A stretch of 64,000 bases of DNA, from the NCBI RefSeq assembly GCF_014641195.1, contig NZ_BMHQ01000007.1:124001-188000 (forward strand). Reading direction: 5' to 3'. Each line of letters starts with the position of its first letter. Position 1 is the first letter of the stretch. The translations under genes and the position numbers were made by a program. The DNA is from Marinithermofilum abyssi. GTDB taxonomy: Bacteria; Bacillota; Bacilli; Thermoactinomycetales; DSM-45169. Shown here piece by piece: positions 51,427 through 61,280 of the stretch. The notes below the pieces were generated by a model. The model had not been told where the DNA came from, ran no database searches, and was given only the letters and a program-made list of their open reading frames with translations.

Positions 51427-52942
51427 CCATAGTCCCCCTCTGTTGCCGACTGTGTTTTTTCGCCCAAACTCTTTCTGTATTTGGGTAATCCTCCCGGTAA
51501 TGGCCGCCGCGGCTTTCTTGCCGCCACTTGGCTGCACGCAAAATTAATTGTGCAACAGTAATCATATTGCGGCATTCCACTTCTTCTGCCGGCACTTTCT
51601 TCTCCAATTGTGCCAGTTGGTGCAGCCCGGATGTTAAACCCCTTTCGCTGCGAATGATGCCTCCAGTTTCCCACATGATGCGCTGGATCTCCGTTTTCCA
51701 CCGGGAAGATGTGGGTCTTGTCCTGCATATACAGGGTGGCGGTGTATCGGGCATCTCTGTTCCCAATGGGGCTGAAAGCAACGAGAGCGCCTTTTCCGAT
51801 ACCCGGCGACCGTAGACAACCCCCTCCAACAAGGAATTGCTGGCCAGTCGATTCGCTCCGTGAACCCCTGTACAGGCTGCTTCCCCCACCGCGAAAAGTC
51901 GGGGAATCGTCGTCTGTCCCCAGGAGTCTGTACGAATCCCGCCCATTACAAAATGAGCAGCCGGGGTCACCGGTAGGAGATCTGTTGTCGGATTGAGGCC
52001 GTTTTCCCGGCAACGTCCCCAGATGGTAGGAAATCGCTTTTCAAAGGAGGTTCCAATCTTTCGCGCGTCCAAAAACACGTTCCGACCTGCTTCCATCTGA
52101 CGAAAAATGGCTTGAGCCACCACATCCCGGGGAGCCAAATCCCCCCATGGATGCACTTGTTTCATGAATGCATGGCCCTGTTCATTCACCAAAACGGCTC
52201 CTTCTCCGCGAACCGCCTCGGATATGAGGAACAGCGGAAGCTGGTCCCCCTTCAGTGCTGTGGGATGAAATTGGACAAACTCCATATCGGTAAGTACGGC
52301 ACCTGCTCGGTATGCCATAGCCAATCCGTCTCCCGTCACGGCGGGATCATTGGTGGTATAGCGATACACTTGCCCGCACCCGCCGGTAGCCAAAACGACA
52401 GCTGCCGCTCGAAACAACACCGGTCCAGTTTCGTCCACTGCCCATACGCCCGTGCATTCCCCCCCGGTCATTGCCAGATCCGTCACTGTCACACCAGAGT
52501 ATATGCGAATACGGGGATGCTCCCCCGCTCGTTTCAACAAGGCGCTCATAATAGCCGCTCCAGTAGCGTCACCGGCGTGCAGCACCCGCGGAAGGCGGTG
52601 GGCTCCTTCCCGGCACAAGGACCAATTACTTCCATCCCGATCAAAATGAGTGCCCCACTGGTGAAGAAGTTCGATGGCCGCAGGTCCGTTCGTCACCAAC
52701 GTCTCCACTGCATCGGGATCGCAAAGGCCGCCCCCGGCCCGCAATGTATCTTCTCCATGCTGCTTCGGATGATCACTTTTCCCAACCGCTGCCGCAATCC
52801 CCCCCTGTGCCCGGTAGGAGTTGCCTGACTCCAGGGATTTGGTCAAGACAGCTACTTCGCTGCCGCGGGACAACAGCAATGCCGTGATCAAACCCGAGAT
52901 TCCGCTTCCCACAACCACGACATCCGGCTGCTCCAACCGCAA
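51392..52942 (-). CDS. nadB: L-aspartate oxidase
   Basis: A 516-residue FAD enzyme oxidising aspartate to iminoaspartate, first step of NAD synthesis. The FAD motif is VVVGSGISGLITALLLSRGS, then GNSYRAQGGIAAAVGKSDHP, the active-site TALKGDQLPLFLISEAVRGE region, APRDVVAQAIFRQM and HGANRLASNSLLEGVVYGRR. AAAGGGTG six bases before a TTG at 52942 fits best; the ATG at 52966 has no ribosome site. Divergent from nifS, and probably controlled from the shared 187-bp spacer; a NadR/YrxA gene is not in view. Confidence 0.96.
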   Translation of the reverse strand: MRLEQPDVVVVGSGISGLITALLLSRGSEVAVLTKSLESGNSYRAQGGIAAAVGKSDHPKQHGEDTLRAGGGLCDPDAVETLVTNGPAAIELLHQWGTHFDRDGSNWSLCREGAHRLPRVLHAGDATGAAIMSALLKRAGEHPRIRIYSGVTVTDLAMTGGECTGVWAVDETGPVLFRAAAVVLATGGCGQVYRYTTNDPAVTGDGLAMAYRAGAVLTDMEFVQFHPTALKGDQLPLFLISEAVRGEGAVLVNEQGHAFMKQVHPWGDLAPRDVVAQAIFRQMEAGRNVFLDARKIGTSFEKRFPTIWGRCRENGLNPTTDLLPVTPAAHFVMGGIRTDSWGQTTIPRLFAVGEAACTGVHGANRLASNSLLEGVVYGRRVSEKALSLLSAPLGTEMPDTPPPCICRTRPTSSRWKTEIQRIMWETGGIIRSERGLTSGLHQLAQLEKKVPAEEVECRNMITVAQLILRAAKWRQESRGGHYREDYPNTERVWAKKHSRQQRGTMGEPDALATVCS

Positions 52943-53071
52943 TATGTTCACCCTTTCACAATTCAAAATCTAAGATTTCCATTCTCTCTTTCATTCTCCT
53001 GATCTCCACTCCATTGTCAAACCACCATAAACGGATTTGTAATCGCTTTCCTCCCATAACCTCTTTTTCTC

Positions 53072-53100
53072 TTCACAAATCTGTGAAAAAGGGATAATGT
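53072..53100 (+). promoter_or_regulatory. nifS promoter
   Basis: TTCACA and TAATGT separated by 17 bases, 30 bases before the nifS start. The -35 is part of a short palindrome TTCACAAATCTGTGAA, a possible NadR-type operator between nifS and nadBCA. Confidence 0.6.
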
Positions 53101-53129
53101 TAAAAGTGTAACAAAGGAGGGAACAAATC

Positions 53130-54281
53130 GTGAACCTCTACTTTGATCACGGAGCGACGACACCTTTACGACCTGAAGTACTGGATGCCATGATGGAGAG
53201 CCTGCGATCCACCCCCGCCAACCCCGGCAGCCTGCATGACCCTGGCCAGCAGAGCCGAGCCGCCGTAGAGCATGCCAGGGAACAAGTGGCTGCTGCCATC
53301 GGAGCTTCTCCACGGGAAATCATCTTCACCGCATCGGGTACCGAAGCCAATAACCTCGCACTGCTCGGTGCCGCACGCAAGCATAAAAACCGGGGATCCC
53401 ACATTCTCGTCTCCCAAGTGGAGCACCCTTCCGTCCTGCACACCTGCCGGGCATTGGAGCAAGAAGGATTCCGTGTGACATATCTGCCGGTCACAGAGCA
53501 GGGAGAGCTCCGCATGGAAGAATTGGAAGCCGCCCTCACACCGGATACGATCCTGGTCAGCGTGATGGCAGCCAACAATGAAACCGGCACCCTGATGCCC
53601 ATCGCTGACATTGGAAGGCGTTTAATGGGCACCGGAATCCTGTTTCATACCGACGCGGTCCAGTGGTTCGGCAAAAAGCCGCTGGATGTACAGACGTGGC
53701 AGGTTGATCTGATGTCCTTGGGCGGACACAAAATCAACGGCCCCAAAGGGGTCGGCGTCCTCTACCTGCGCAAGGGAACCCGAATCGATCCGATCCTGTA
53801 CGGGGGCGGGCAGGAGCGGGGTCTTCGACCCGGGACGGCGAATGTTCCCGCCATTGTGGGCATGGGGGTGGCAGCACACCTGGCGGACCGAGAAGCCGCT
53901 GCCACGGAAAGCCGGCTGACTCACTTGCGGGATCGATTATGGACACGCTTATCCGAGACTATTCCGGGAGTCCGTTTGAACGGTCATCCAACCCTGCGGC
54001 TGCCCTCCCATCTCAATATCAGCTTTGAACAAGTGGAGGGGCAAGCCTTCCTGCTGGAGCTCAACCGACACGGTATTTCTGTCTCCAGCGGGTCCGCCTG
54101 CAGCGCCGGTAAACACGCCCCCTCCCATGTGCTGACGGCCATGGGACGCTCGCCTGAGGAAGCATATCAGAGCGTTCGCATTACCTTGGGGAAAACGACG
54201 ACGGAAGAAGAAGTGGATCTGCTGGCCGAGAAATGCAAAGAAGTAGTCGATTATCTGCGATCTTTGATGGAGACTACCTGA
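53130..54281 (+). CDS. nifS: cysteine desulfurase (NifS-like, NAD-linked)
   Basis: A 383-residue PLP enzyme that removes sulfur from cysteine for iron-sulfur assembly. The N terminus is NLYFDHGATTPLRPEVLDAM, FTASGTEANNLALLGAA follows, the PLP Lys lies in LMSLGGHKINGPKGVGVLYL (about 203) and the active Cys in SVSSGSACSAGKHAPSHVL. The GTG start follows AAAGGAGGG. In Bacillus the NifS next to nadBCA matures the cluster of NadA; the same divergent layout here supports that role over general Isc/Suf function. Confidence 0.94.
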   Translation: MNLYFDHGATTPLRPEVLDAMMESLRSTPANPGSLHDPGQQSRAAVEHAREQVAAAIGASPREIIFTASGTEANNLALLGAARKHKNRGSHILVSQVEHPSVLHTCRALEQEGFRVTYLPVTEQGELRMEELEAALTPDTILVSVMAANNETGTLMPIADIGRRLMGTGILFHTDAVQWFGKKPLDVQTWQVDLMSLGGHKINGPKGVGVLYLRKGTRIDPILYGGGQERGLRPGTANVPAIVGMGVAAHLADREAAATESRLTHLRDRLWTRLSETIPGVRLNGHPTLRLPSHLNISFEQVEGQAFLLELNRHGISVSSGSACSAGKHAPSHVLTAMGRSPEEAYQSVRITLGKTTTEEEVDLLAEKCKEVVDYLRSLMETT

Positions 54282-54417
54282 CTCCAAAAGCCGATTCCCT
54301 ATTATCTGTATGAAGAACCTCTCATCTCCACCTATCGGGTTACAGACAAGTGAACAAGCTTTTGATACACTAGTACTTGGATAAAGAGCCTAAAGGTGAA
54401 AAAGGGAGGTGTATCTG

Positions 54418-55026
54418 ATGCTGAAACCTATCAAACGGAAAAAGTGGACACGGATCCACAAGGTGGGATTGCTTTGCCTGGTAGGAGGATTGATGCTTCC
54501 AGGCTATGCGGCACCGCAGGCCCAGGCTCCGCAAAGCCAAGATCGCTTTTCGAAGCTTTTTGACGAGAAACCGGCAACGGAACTGGCTTCCCAACCACAG
54601 AAAAGATCGACCGAAGAGAACGAAAGCCGGAAAACGAAAGATGATTTAACCCAACAACCGACAGAAAAACGCGTGACAGCCAAACAGCCGGTACATAGAG
54701 AAGACCGGGAGCCTCAGTGGAGCCAGGCCCGGAGTAAACCGTCGGAAGAGGTCGTTGATGACAAACCTGTTCCCGGAAAAGAGACATCGACCGAACCGGT
54801 TCAGCCTGAACCGAAGCAACCGCCGCAGCAGTCTCAGCCCCAACAACCGAATGATGGACAAAACGGCGATACACCCGATGACAGCAGCCCTCCGCCCAAG
54901 CAGCAGAAACCGGATGACGGCAGCGATCAAGGTGGACTGCTGGAGCCGGTTCAGGGGATTGTGGACGGAGTCGGCGGTGCCTTGCATGTTGAAAATCAGA
55001 GCGAAAGTTCCGCTCTCCTCCCCTGA
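54418..55026 (+). CDS. secreted low-complexity Pro/Gln-rich protein
   Basis: A 202-residue exported protein. A signal peptide (basic KPIKRKKWTRIHK, hydrophobic VGLLCLVGGLMLPG, cleavage near YAA) is followed by about 130 residues of Lys/Glu/Pro/Gln-rich disordered sequence (PEPKQPPQQSQPQQPNDG) and a short hydrophobic C terminus (GGLLEPVQGIVDGVGGALHV). No domain or anchor motif is recognised. GGGAGG precedes the ATG at 54418. It may be a wall- or spore-surface protein. A 17-base T run ends its terminator. Confidence 0.7.
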   Translation: MLKPIKRKKWTRIHKVGLLCLVGGLMLPGYAAPQAQAPQSQDRFSKLFDEKPATELASQPQKRSTEENESRKTKDDLTQQPTEKRVTAKQPVHREDREPQWSQARSKPSEEVVDDKPVPGKETSTEPVQPEPKQPPQQSQPQQPNDGQNGDTPDDSSPPPKQQKPDDGSDQGGLLEPVQGIVDGVGGALHVENQSESSALLP

Positions 55027-55031
55027 ATACA

Positions 55032-55067
55032 CCGTGGGAAATCACCCGCGGCTTTTTTTTTTTTTTT
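55032..55067 (+). terminator. terminator with a very long T run
   Basis: CCGTGGG/CCCGCGG stem followed by about 17 Ts. Such a tract is prone to length change in sequencing. Confidence 0.85.
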
Positions 55068-55171
55068 TGCCTCCAGTATGCTTTTTTACACTCGATGTCC
55101 CTTTTTTCCGCAGTTTTGGTAAAATGTCATTAAGTTTTGGAGATGACTGGTGTTAGGAAGGGAGTGTATCC

Positions 55172-56272
55172 ATGCCACAGTCAAAGCCCTTTTTGTTCGG
55201 CTATGCCATCGTACTGATTCTGTTGATCATTTATTTGGGGACGCTGGTTGACTTTATTTTCCAACCAGTCGTTGTCCTCGTACAGACCCTCTTTTTCCCT
55301 TTTCTCGTTTCCGGGCTATTCTATTATCTATTTCGTCCCGTTGTGAACTACTTACAGACCATCGGTATTCCCCGGGTATTATCCATTCTGCTCCTCTATC
55401 TGGCGTTTGCCGGTTTGGTTACTTTATTGATCTTTCTGGCGGGACCCCTGTTGCAAAAACAGCTGACCAACCTGATTGAGAATCTGCCCACTCTGTTTAC
55501 CAAAGTACAAACGCAGTTGGAACGGTTGCACAACCACCCGTGGGTGAACAATTACCTGGAACAAAACAGCCTGAATGAAATCACCGGCAATATCACGGAG
55601 TATCTGAGCAGCAGCACTTCCACCATCGTTACGAACATTGCCAAGTTCTTCAGTATCCTCACCAGTATCGTGGTCGTCTTTGTCACCGTCCCTTTCATTC
55701 TCTTCTACATGTTAAAGGAGGGGGAAAAAGCGCCGAGGCAAGTGTTGCGGTTTCTCCCTTCCACTCAACGCGCCGAAGGACGCCGCATCTTGGCAGACAT
55801 GGACAAAGCCATCAGTTCCTACATCCAGGGGCAGGTGTTGGTCAGTGTCTGTGTGGGAATCATCATCTACATCGGCTATCTGATCATCGGCCTGGATTAC
55901 TCTCTCTTATTGGCGCTGGTTACCATGTTTACCAACATCATTCCCTTCGTCGGACCGATCATCGGGACCATCCCCGCCATGATCGTTGCTTTTATCGATT
56001 CGCCGTGGATGGTACTGAAAGTGTTGATCGTCACCTTGATCGCTCAGCAGGTGGAGGGGAACTTTATCTCTCCTATGGTCATGGGACGAACCCTGAATAT
56101 CCACCCGTTGACGATCATTCTCTTGTTGCTGGTAGCGGGCAGCCTTGGCGGATTTTTGGGATTGCTGCTGGCAGTGCCCACCTATGCGGTGTTGAAAGTG
56201 GTGGTCAGCCACAGCTACCGCTTAATCAAACTGCGTAACCGGAAGGAAAAAACCGACTTGGCCGGTGAGTAG
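55172..56272 (+). CDS. AI-2E family membrane protein (PerM/YtvI-like)
   Basis: A 366-residue polytopic protein with about eight hydrophobic segments arranged as two N-terminal helices, a long amphipathic middle (LIENLPTLFTKVQTQLERLH) and a C-terminal block. Family signatures are VVVFVTVPFILFYMLKEGEK, GQVLVSVCVGIIIYIGYLII, TNIIPFVGPIIGTIPAMIVA and HPLTIILLLLVAGSLGGFLG. Despite the family name, members serve various transport roles (for example sodium/proton antiport) and AI-2 export is not implied. GGGAG precedes the ATG. Confidence 0.9.
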   Translation: MPQSKPFLFGYAIVLILLIIYLGTLVDFIFQPVVVLVQTLFFPFLVSGLFYYLFRPVVNYLQTIGIPRVLSILLLYLAFAGLVTLLIFLAGPLLQKQLTNLIENLPTLFTKVQTQLERLHNHPWVNNYLEQNSLNEITGNITEYLSSSTSTIVTNIAKFFSILTSIVVVFVTVPFILFYMLKEGEKAPRQVLRFLPSTQRAEGRRILADMDKAISSYIQGQVLVSVCVGIIIYIGYLIIGLDYSLLLALVTMFTNIIPFVGPIIGTIPAMIVAFIDSPWMVLKVLIVTLIAQQVEGNFISPMVMGRTLNIHPLTIILLLLVAGSLGGFLGLLLAVPTYAVLKVVVSHSYRLIKLRNRKEKTDLAGE

Positions 56273-56420
56273 TCCTGACCTGTCAGAAAAAAGCAGCCTC
56301 GAGATTCGACGGGTGCCGAGGCATCTCAGCTGTTTGTTTAAAATGGATGCCCCTCTGTTACGTGGACGTGGAAAGGGAACGACGGGTGGAGACATTCTCT
56401 GCTTGACTGGACAGGTTTGT

Positions 56421-56466
56421 CAACCAACTGGGCACCCTCCGAATACGGAAGGTGCCCAGTTGGTTG
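56421..56466. terminator. 20-bp hairpin between convergent genes
   Basis: CAACCAACTGGGCACCCTCC pairs with 56447-56466 at 19 of 20 positions around a 6-base loop, next to the pepV stop. T runs are weak, so it may act mainly as a barrier and 3' stabiliser for both transcripts. Confidence 0.65.
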
Positions 56467-56470
56467 ATTC

Positions 56471-57883
56471 TTATTTCGCCAATTCATAGATCGCTTGTGC
56501 ATACATCGCCGCCGCTAGGACGAGATCATCCACCGCAAGATGCTCGTCTTTTTGATGGGCCGTATCTTTCCGCCCCGGGAACAAGGGACCAAAGGCTACA
56601 CCCGTCTTCAGCGCCCGGGCATAGGTTGCCCCGCCGATGCGGCGAAGTTCGGCTTTCTCTCCGGTATGCTCCTCATAAACCTTTTGCAAAGTGGTTACCA
56701 AAGGATGAGATTCATCGACCGCATGTCCGGCTTTGTGATCGATATCCGCCACTTTCAGGCCAAATGGCTGCAGCTGCTTTTCCACCGTCTGCAGGATCTG
56801 TTTATGATCCCCGGAAAGGGGGTAACGAATATTCAGCTTCACCAGTTGTTCCCCGCCGCGGCGATAGCGAAACACGCCGCCGTTCACCGTCAAGGCTCCT
56901 ACTTGATCGTCAGACTGAGCGATGCCCAGGTTGGCCCCGTCAAAGCTGTCCACGAGGTGACGGTTCAACATGGATACATAACGCTCTCCAGAGGCATCCA
57001 AAGACAACTCTTTTAGGAAAAGCGCCAAGTGATAGGCGGCATTGGAACCTTTCTCCGGTTCGGATCCGTGATGGGCTTGCCCTTGCATCACCAACATCAG
57101 ATGGTCATCGGCTTCCTCCGCATAGCCGCGAATGCGCCGCTGTAAAAGGAAATCCTGGTATTTCTCTTTCAGCTCGAAAACATCGCCGTCTCCTTCCAGT
57201 CGGACCCGGGCAAGTTCCGGCACCATATTGGCCCGCTGGCCCGCCTCAAACTCGGCCAATATCCACTCCCCATCCGCCGGATCTTCCATTGCACCTTCTC
57301 CTGCCAACGTGACGTCGAGCAGCCCCTTTTCCGCCACAATGATGGGGAAATCCGCATCCGGCGTAAAGCCCATATCGGGCATCGCTTCCCGTTCGAAGTA
57401 GTAGTCCATATCCCGCCACTGGGACTCTTCATCCGTGCCCAAAATCAGGCGTACTTTTTTGGATAAGGGAAGGTTCCGTTCTTTCACCAGCTTCATCGCA
57501 AAAAACGCGGCCATCGCCGGACCTTTGTCATCCAGCGCACCGCGGCCGTACAACTTCCCGTCACGCACTTCCGGCTCAAAAGGAGGGGAAGACCATCCTT
57601 CCCCTGCCGGTACGACATCCAAGTGGACCAAAACACCGATCAGCTCGTCCCCTTCACCGATTTCCAGATGTCCGGCATAGCCCTCCACATTTTTTGTTTT
57701 CATCCCAGCAGCTTCCCCTAAGTCCAACATATACTGCAGGGCTTGGGCCACTTTTTTCCCGAAAGGTGCTCCTTCTTTGGCCGTAGATTCGTCCAGTACA
57801 CTTTCAATGGCCAGCAGTTCCTTTGCTCGGGCCAACAACTCATCCTTTTGTTTTACCATCTCTTGTTGCCAATCGATCGTCAC
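56471..57883 (-). CDS. pepV: dipeptidase PepV (M20 family)
   Basis: A 470-residue zinc peptidase that cleaves dipeptides and N-terminal residues of some tripeptides. Metal and catalytic residues lie in [20 protein letters not shown] (His and Asp), [20 protein letters not shown] (bridging Asp) and [12 protein letters not shown] (Glu pair). [20 protein letters not shown] contributes the lid. Length and motifs match PepV rather than other M20 enzymes. The start is a GTG preceded by GGAGGAACG. Cytoplasmic; a nutritional role is expected. Confidence 0.93.
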   Translation of the reverse strand: MTIDWQQEMVKQKDELLARAKELLAIESVLDESTAKEGAPFGKKVAQALQYMLDLGEAAGMKTKNVEGYAGHLEIGEGDELIGVLVHLDVVPAGEGWSSPPFEPEVRDGKLYGRGALDDKGPAMAAFFAMKLVKERNLPLSKKVRLILGTDEESQWRDMDYYFEREAMPDMGFTPDADFPIIVAEKGLLDVTLAGEGAMEDPADGEWILAEFEAGQRANMVPELARVRLEGDGDVFELKEKYQDFLLQRRIRGYAEEADDHLMLVMQGQAHHGSEPEKGSNAAYHLALFLKELSLDASGERYVSMLNRHLVDSFDGANLGIAQSDDQVGALTVNGGVFRYRRGGEQLVKLNIRYPLSGDHKQILQTVEKQLQPFGLKVADIDHKAGHAVDESHPLVTTLQKVYEEHTGEKAELRRIGGATYARALKTGVAFGPLFPGRKDTAHQKDEHLAVDDLVLAAAMYAQAIYELAK

Positions 57884-57896
57884 CGTCGTTCCTCCT

Positions 57897-58283
57897 CTAC
57901 AACTTCATATGCGGGGTGTAGGCGGCTTCCAATATGTAGCCATCCGGGTCCAAAAAATCCACGGTGTAGTAGCCGGGTGAATAATGGCTTTGCTCCAGCG
58001 GTCCCCGAAGCACCGTCACCTTATTTTTAACCAGCCAATCATGAACTCGGTCAACCGTCTCTCGACTGACAGCCTGAAAACAAAAATGACGCGGGCCCAG
58101 TCCGTCCTGACGTTCCAAATGAGGCATTTCACGGAAATAGATCTCCGACTGTCCACTGCTGAATGCCCGCTCCGCCAAGGCCTTCCAGCTAAGCAAAGCA
58201 AACAGCTCCGTGTAAAAGGGACCGGAAATAGCCCAGTCTTTCACCCACCATTCCACGTGATTGATTCCTGGTCGCATATCCAT
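57897..58283 (-). CDS. VOC superfamily protein (glyoxalase/dioxygenase fold)
   Basis: A 128-residue single-domain VOC protein. The repeated beta-alpha-beta3 units are visible: [20 protein letters not shown] with metal-ligand His, then [20 protein letters not shown] and the strand [18 protein letters not shown] with the Glu ligand. It could be a glyoxalase, a bleomycin-type resistance protein or a ring-cleavage relative; substrate unknown. It ends 13 bases before the pepV start and may be co-transcribed with it. Confidence 0.85.
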   Translation of the reverse strand: MDMRPGINHVEWWVKDWAISGPFYTELFALLSWKALAERAFSSGQSEIYFREMPHLERQDGLGPRHFCFQAVSRETVDRVHDWLVKNKVTVLRGPLEQSHYSPGYYTVDFLDPDGYILEAAYTPHMKL

Positions 58284-58347
58284 AACCTTCCACCCCTACC
58301 GCTAACCCGTCCTTGGTGGTTTAAAGCATCGTGCGGTTGCAGCTGAT

Positions 58348-59178
58348 TCAGCTTTGTTCAAAACCGGTAACCCCGGCTTCTTTCAATCCATGTAACACGT
58401 CATCGTGAATCCGTCCGTTGGTAGCCAAGATATGACGCACGCCGATATCATAAGGACGACCTACGGTGTCCGTCACCCGACCGCCCGCTTCCTGGACCAA
58501 CAAGCTTCCCGCAGCCAAATCCCAGGCATTTAGTTCAAGCTCCCAGAAACCGCTCAATCGACCGGCAGCAACACTCGCTAAGTGTAGAGCTGCCGATCCG
58601 GCCGTTCGCACATTCCGGCAACGAGGGGCCAAATGCAAGATCCCTTCCACGTTACGCATGCGGATCCCCCGGGCATCCGCGGGAATCCCGCTGGCCAAGA
58701 GAGCCTCCTCCAAATGGCTTTCTCCCGATACCCGAATCGGCTCACCGTTGAGATAAGCCCCTTTGCCTTTTTCCGCAGTAAAAAGCTCATCCCGTAAGGG
58801 GTCGTAGATCACGCCGACAATTACATCTTCCCGCTCCGCCAACGCGATGGAAACGCAGAAAAACGGGAATCCGTGCACAAAGTTGGTCGTCCCGTCGATC
58901 GGATCCACAATCCACAAATATTCCTTGCTGCGATGTTCTTCCAAAGCCGTTTTGGAGGCTTCCACTCCTGGCTGAACACCCTCTTCTCCCAAAATACCAT
59001 GTTCCGGGTGATGGTCCCAAATGATTTCCCGAATGATTTCTTCCGATGCTTGATCCACTTCCGTTACCAGATCATGAGCGGAAGATTTTGTTTTCACCCG
59101 CTTGGCAGAAGTGGCTTTTTCCCGAATCAATGCCCCAGCCTGTCTGGCAGCATGCACCGCCGTATCCAAGTAGTTCAA
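58348..59178 (-). CDS. suhB: inositol monophosphatase family protein
   Basis: A 276-residue Mg-dependent phosphatase of the IMPase/SuhB/YktC group. Metal-site motifs are ILGEEGVQ, IVDPIDGTTNFVHGFPFFCV (about 82-101) and LNAWDLAAGSLLVQEAGGRV. The N-terminal helix carries KTKSSAHDLVTEVDQASEE. Substrates in the family include inositol-1-phosphate, fructose-1,6-bisphosphate and PAP; sequence does not decide. A TTG start (59178) follows GGGAGG. The last residues are a charged tail. Confidence 0.92.
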   Translation of the reverse strand: MNYLDTAVHAARQAGALIREKATSAKRVKTKSSAHDLVTEVDQASEEIIREIIWDHHPEHGILGEEGVQPGVEASKTALEEHRSKEYLWIVDPIDGTTNFVHGFPFFCVSIALAEREDVIVGVIYDPLRDELFTAEKGKGAYLNGEPIRVSGESHLEEALLASGIPADARGIRMRNVEGILHLAPRCRNVRTAGSAALHLASVAAGRLSGFWELELNAWDLAAGSLLVQEAGGRVTDTVGRPYDIGVRHILATNGRIHDDVLHGLKEAGVTGFEQS

Positions 59179-59328
59179 ACCATGCTTCCTCCCGTCTGTT
59201 GGACTGATATGATATCACTATACCACGGCTTTGTGGGATGACCAAATCCATCTGTTACGGGAAAAAGAGGAGTTTGGCAGCGGCTGTCGAATCCAATAGG
59301 GAACTGCCAAACTCAGGAGGGACACGGG

Positions 59329-60234
59329 TTGCCAAATGTCTGGAGCCACATCTTGTTTGGACAAAGGGCGTTGAAAAGGGCCGGTTTTTCGGTGCCCGTA
59401 AACCCGAAGGCCTTTAACTTCGGTTGCCAGGGACCAGACTTTCTTCTTTATCACAACTTTTATCCATGGAAATGGGATTCCCGGGTCAGCAATCTCGGCA
59501 ATGCGATTCACAAACGGCATTGCGGACCGTTTCTGCTGGATCTGATCCAAGCGGGTCTGCAACACGTGGATATGCGTGAATATATCCAGGGTTTCGTCAC
59601 CCATCACATTCTCGATCGCTGGACGCATCCCTACATCATTTACCGATCAGGCGACGGCAAATACAAACACCAGGAACTGGAGATCATTATCGATACAATC
59701 CTGGCCCTCCGGCTGGAAAAAATCCGAACCTGGAAAGAGCCGGTCACTCCCCATATCAATCTCGGCAAACAACTCCCACGGAGTTGGGTTCGGGTCATGG
59801 AGCATACCGCACGCAAGCATTTTCCCAGGGAAGCCGGCTCCATCAAGGGTCGAGACTGGCAACGCGCCTACAGGCATATGCTCCACGCCCTCCGTCTCTT
59901 TTTTGACCCTTACGGGATCAAGTTCATTCTGACGATGGGTGCTATTCGACCCTTTCGTTATAAAAAACCCAATCCCTCTGTGGATTATCTGAACGAATCG
60001 CTGCATGCATGGGTTCACCCCGCTCTTCCTCAAGAACGGCACAGAGAAAGCTTTTGGTCTCTTTGGGAGAAAGCTTTGAAAGAGGCGGACAGCATCTTGC
60101 GGACGGTTCAAGCATGCTGGCAGGGGGAAAATCAGTGGACGCTGTTGAAACAGCAAATCGGCAATCTCTCTTATGATACCGGAAAAGATTGCGATACCAA
60201 TCTGCTGAATAAGGCCTGCGATCCGATTGTATAA
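59329..60234 (+). CDS. zinc-dependent phospholipase C-like protein
   Basis: A 301-residue protein of the zinc-dependent phospholipase C/S1-P1 nuclease-like fold. His and Asp residues that would bind zinc are placed as in the family: MPNVWSHILFGQRALKRAGF at the N terminus, NFGCQGPDFLLYHN, NAIHKRH, GFVTHHILDRWTHPYIIYRS and HQELE. There is no signal peptide, so it is probably cytoplasmic, unlike secreted PLC toxins. The TTG start follows AGGAGGG. Substrate unknown. Confidence 0.82.
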   Translation: MPNVWSHILFGQRALKRAGFSVPVNPKAFNFGCQGPDFLLYHNFYPWKWDSRVSNLGNAIHKRHCGPFLLDLIQAGLQHVDMREYIQGFVTHHILDRWTHPYIIYRSGDGKYKHQELEIIIDTILALRLEKIRTWKEPVTPHINLGKQLPRSWVRVMEHTARKHFPREAGSIKGRDWQRAYRHMLHALRLFFDPYGIKFILTMGAIRPFRYKKPNPSVDYLNESLHAWVHPALPQERHRESFWSLWEKALKEADSILRTVQACWQGENQWTLLKQQIGNLSYDTGKDCDTNLLNKACDPIV

Positions 60235-60240
60235 ACAAAG

Positions 60241-60273
60241 AAACCCCAGCTGACAGCAGCTGGGAGCTTTTTG
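60241..60273. terminator. terminator between convergent genes
   Basis: CCCCAGCTG-aca-CAGCTGGG stem followed by AGCTTTTTG on the plus strand and by GTTTCTTTG on the minus strand. Confidence 0.82.
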
Positions 60274-60287
60274 TTTAGCACGATATT

Positions 60288-61280
60288 CTACTCCAATACC
60301 TTCAGTACCTGATAAATGAGGAAACTCATCACCGCGGTGCCTGGCAACGTAAAGACCCAGGCGTAAAGGATTTTGCCGGCAACACCCCAGCGGACGCCTT
60401 TTAAGCGCTCCGCTGCCCCTACACCTATCACGGAACCGGTAATGGTCTGGGTGGTGCTGACGGGAACCCCGATTTTTGCGACGGTAGCCAAGAGAAGAGC
60501 GGCAGAAGTTTCCGCTGCAAAACCATGGGGTGTTTCCAGTTTGCTGAGCCGGTACCCCATGGTGCGAATCACATTCCACCCGCCGATGGCGGTACCTAAC
60601 GCCATCGCCAGACCGGCGGATACCATCACCCAGGTTGGCACCTCCACGGATTCGAGGTAACCACCGGCCACCAACGCCATCGTAATAATCCCCATCGCCT
60701 TCTGAGCATCTGAAGTGCCGTGACTAAAAGCCATAAAAGATGCCGAAAGAATCTGTAACGGACGGAACAGCTTTTTCACTTTGGACGGTGCGGTATTGGC
60801 AAACAGACTGCGGATCAACTTCATGAGCAGAAAAGACAGCACTCCACCGAGCAGCGGCGACAGAAACATCGCCACAAAGATAAGCAGGATGCCCTGTATT
60901 TTCAATACAGCAAAGCCTTTATAGGCCGCTACTGCCCCGATGAGAGCGCCGATCAATGCGTGAGATGAACTAGTCGGCAGCCCTATCAGCACCGTCACCG
61001 TATTCCAGATAATTGCTGACAACAACGTGGCCACGATCACCAGCAAAGTGACATTTTTCGGATCGACGATATCTTCCCCGATCGCTTTAGCTACGGCTGT
61101 AGAGAAAAAAGCACCTGCCAAGTTTAACACGGCGGCCAGCATCACCGCTTTAAACGGTGTCAACGTGCGTGTCCCGATCGACGTGGCGATCGCATTGGCA
61201 CAATCGTGCCAGCCGTTGGTAAAGTCAAATACCAACGCCAACACGATAACCAGAACGACCAGCACTATGGGATCAAGCAT
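60288..61280 (-). CDS. pit: inorganic phosphate transporter, Pit family
   Basis: A 330-residue low-affinity phosphate permease with about 10 hydrophobic segments. Signatures are FDFTNGWHDCANAIATSIGT (N-terminal PiT motif), LPTSSSHALIGALIGA and SHGTSDAQKAMGIITMALVA (second PiT repeat), then VSTTQTITGSVIGVGAAERL. Its ATG lies inside the end of the DUF47 gene (8-base overlap), so the two are co-translated, the usual pairing. Metal-phosphate symport is a family property. Confidence 0.95.
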   Translation of the reverse strand: MLDPIVLVVLVIVLALVFDFTNGWHDCANAIATSIGTRTLTPFKAVMLAAVLNLAGAFFSTAVAKAIGEDIVDPKNVTLLVIVATLLSAIIWNTVTVLIGLPTSSSHALIGALIGAVAAYKGFAVLKIQGILLIFVAMFLSPLLGGVLSFLLMKLIRSLFANTAPSKVKKLFRPLQILSASFMAFSHGTSDAQKAMGIITMALVAGGYLESVEVPTWVMVSAGLAMALGTAIGGWNVIRTMGYRLSKLETPHGFAAETSAALLLATVAKIGVPVSTTQTITGSVIGVGAAERLKGVRWGVAGKILYAWVFTLPGTAVMSFLIYQVLKVLE

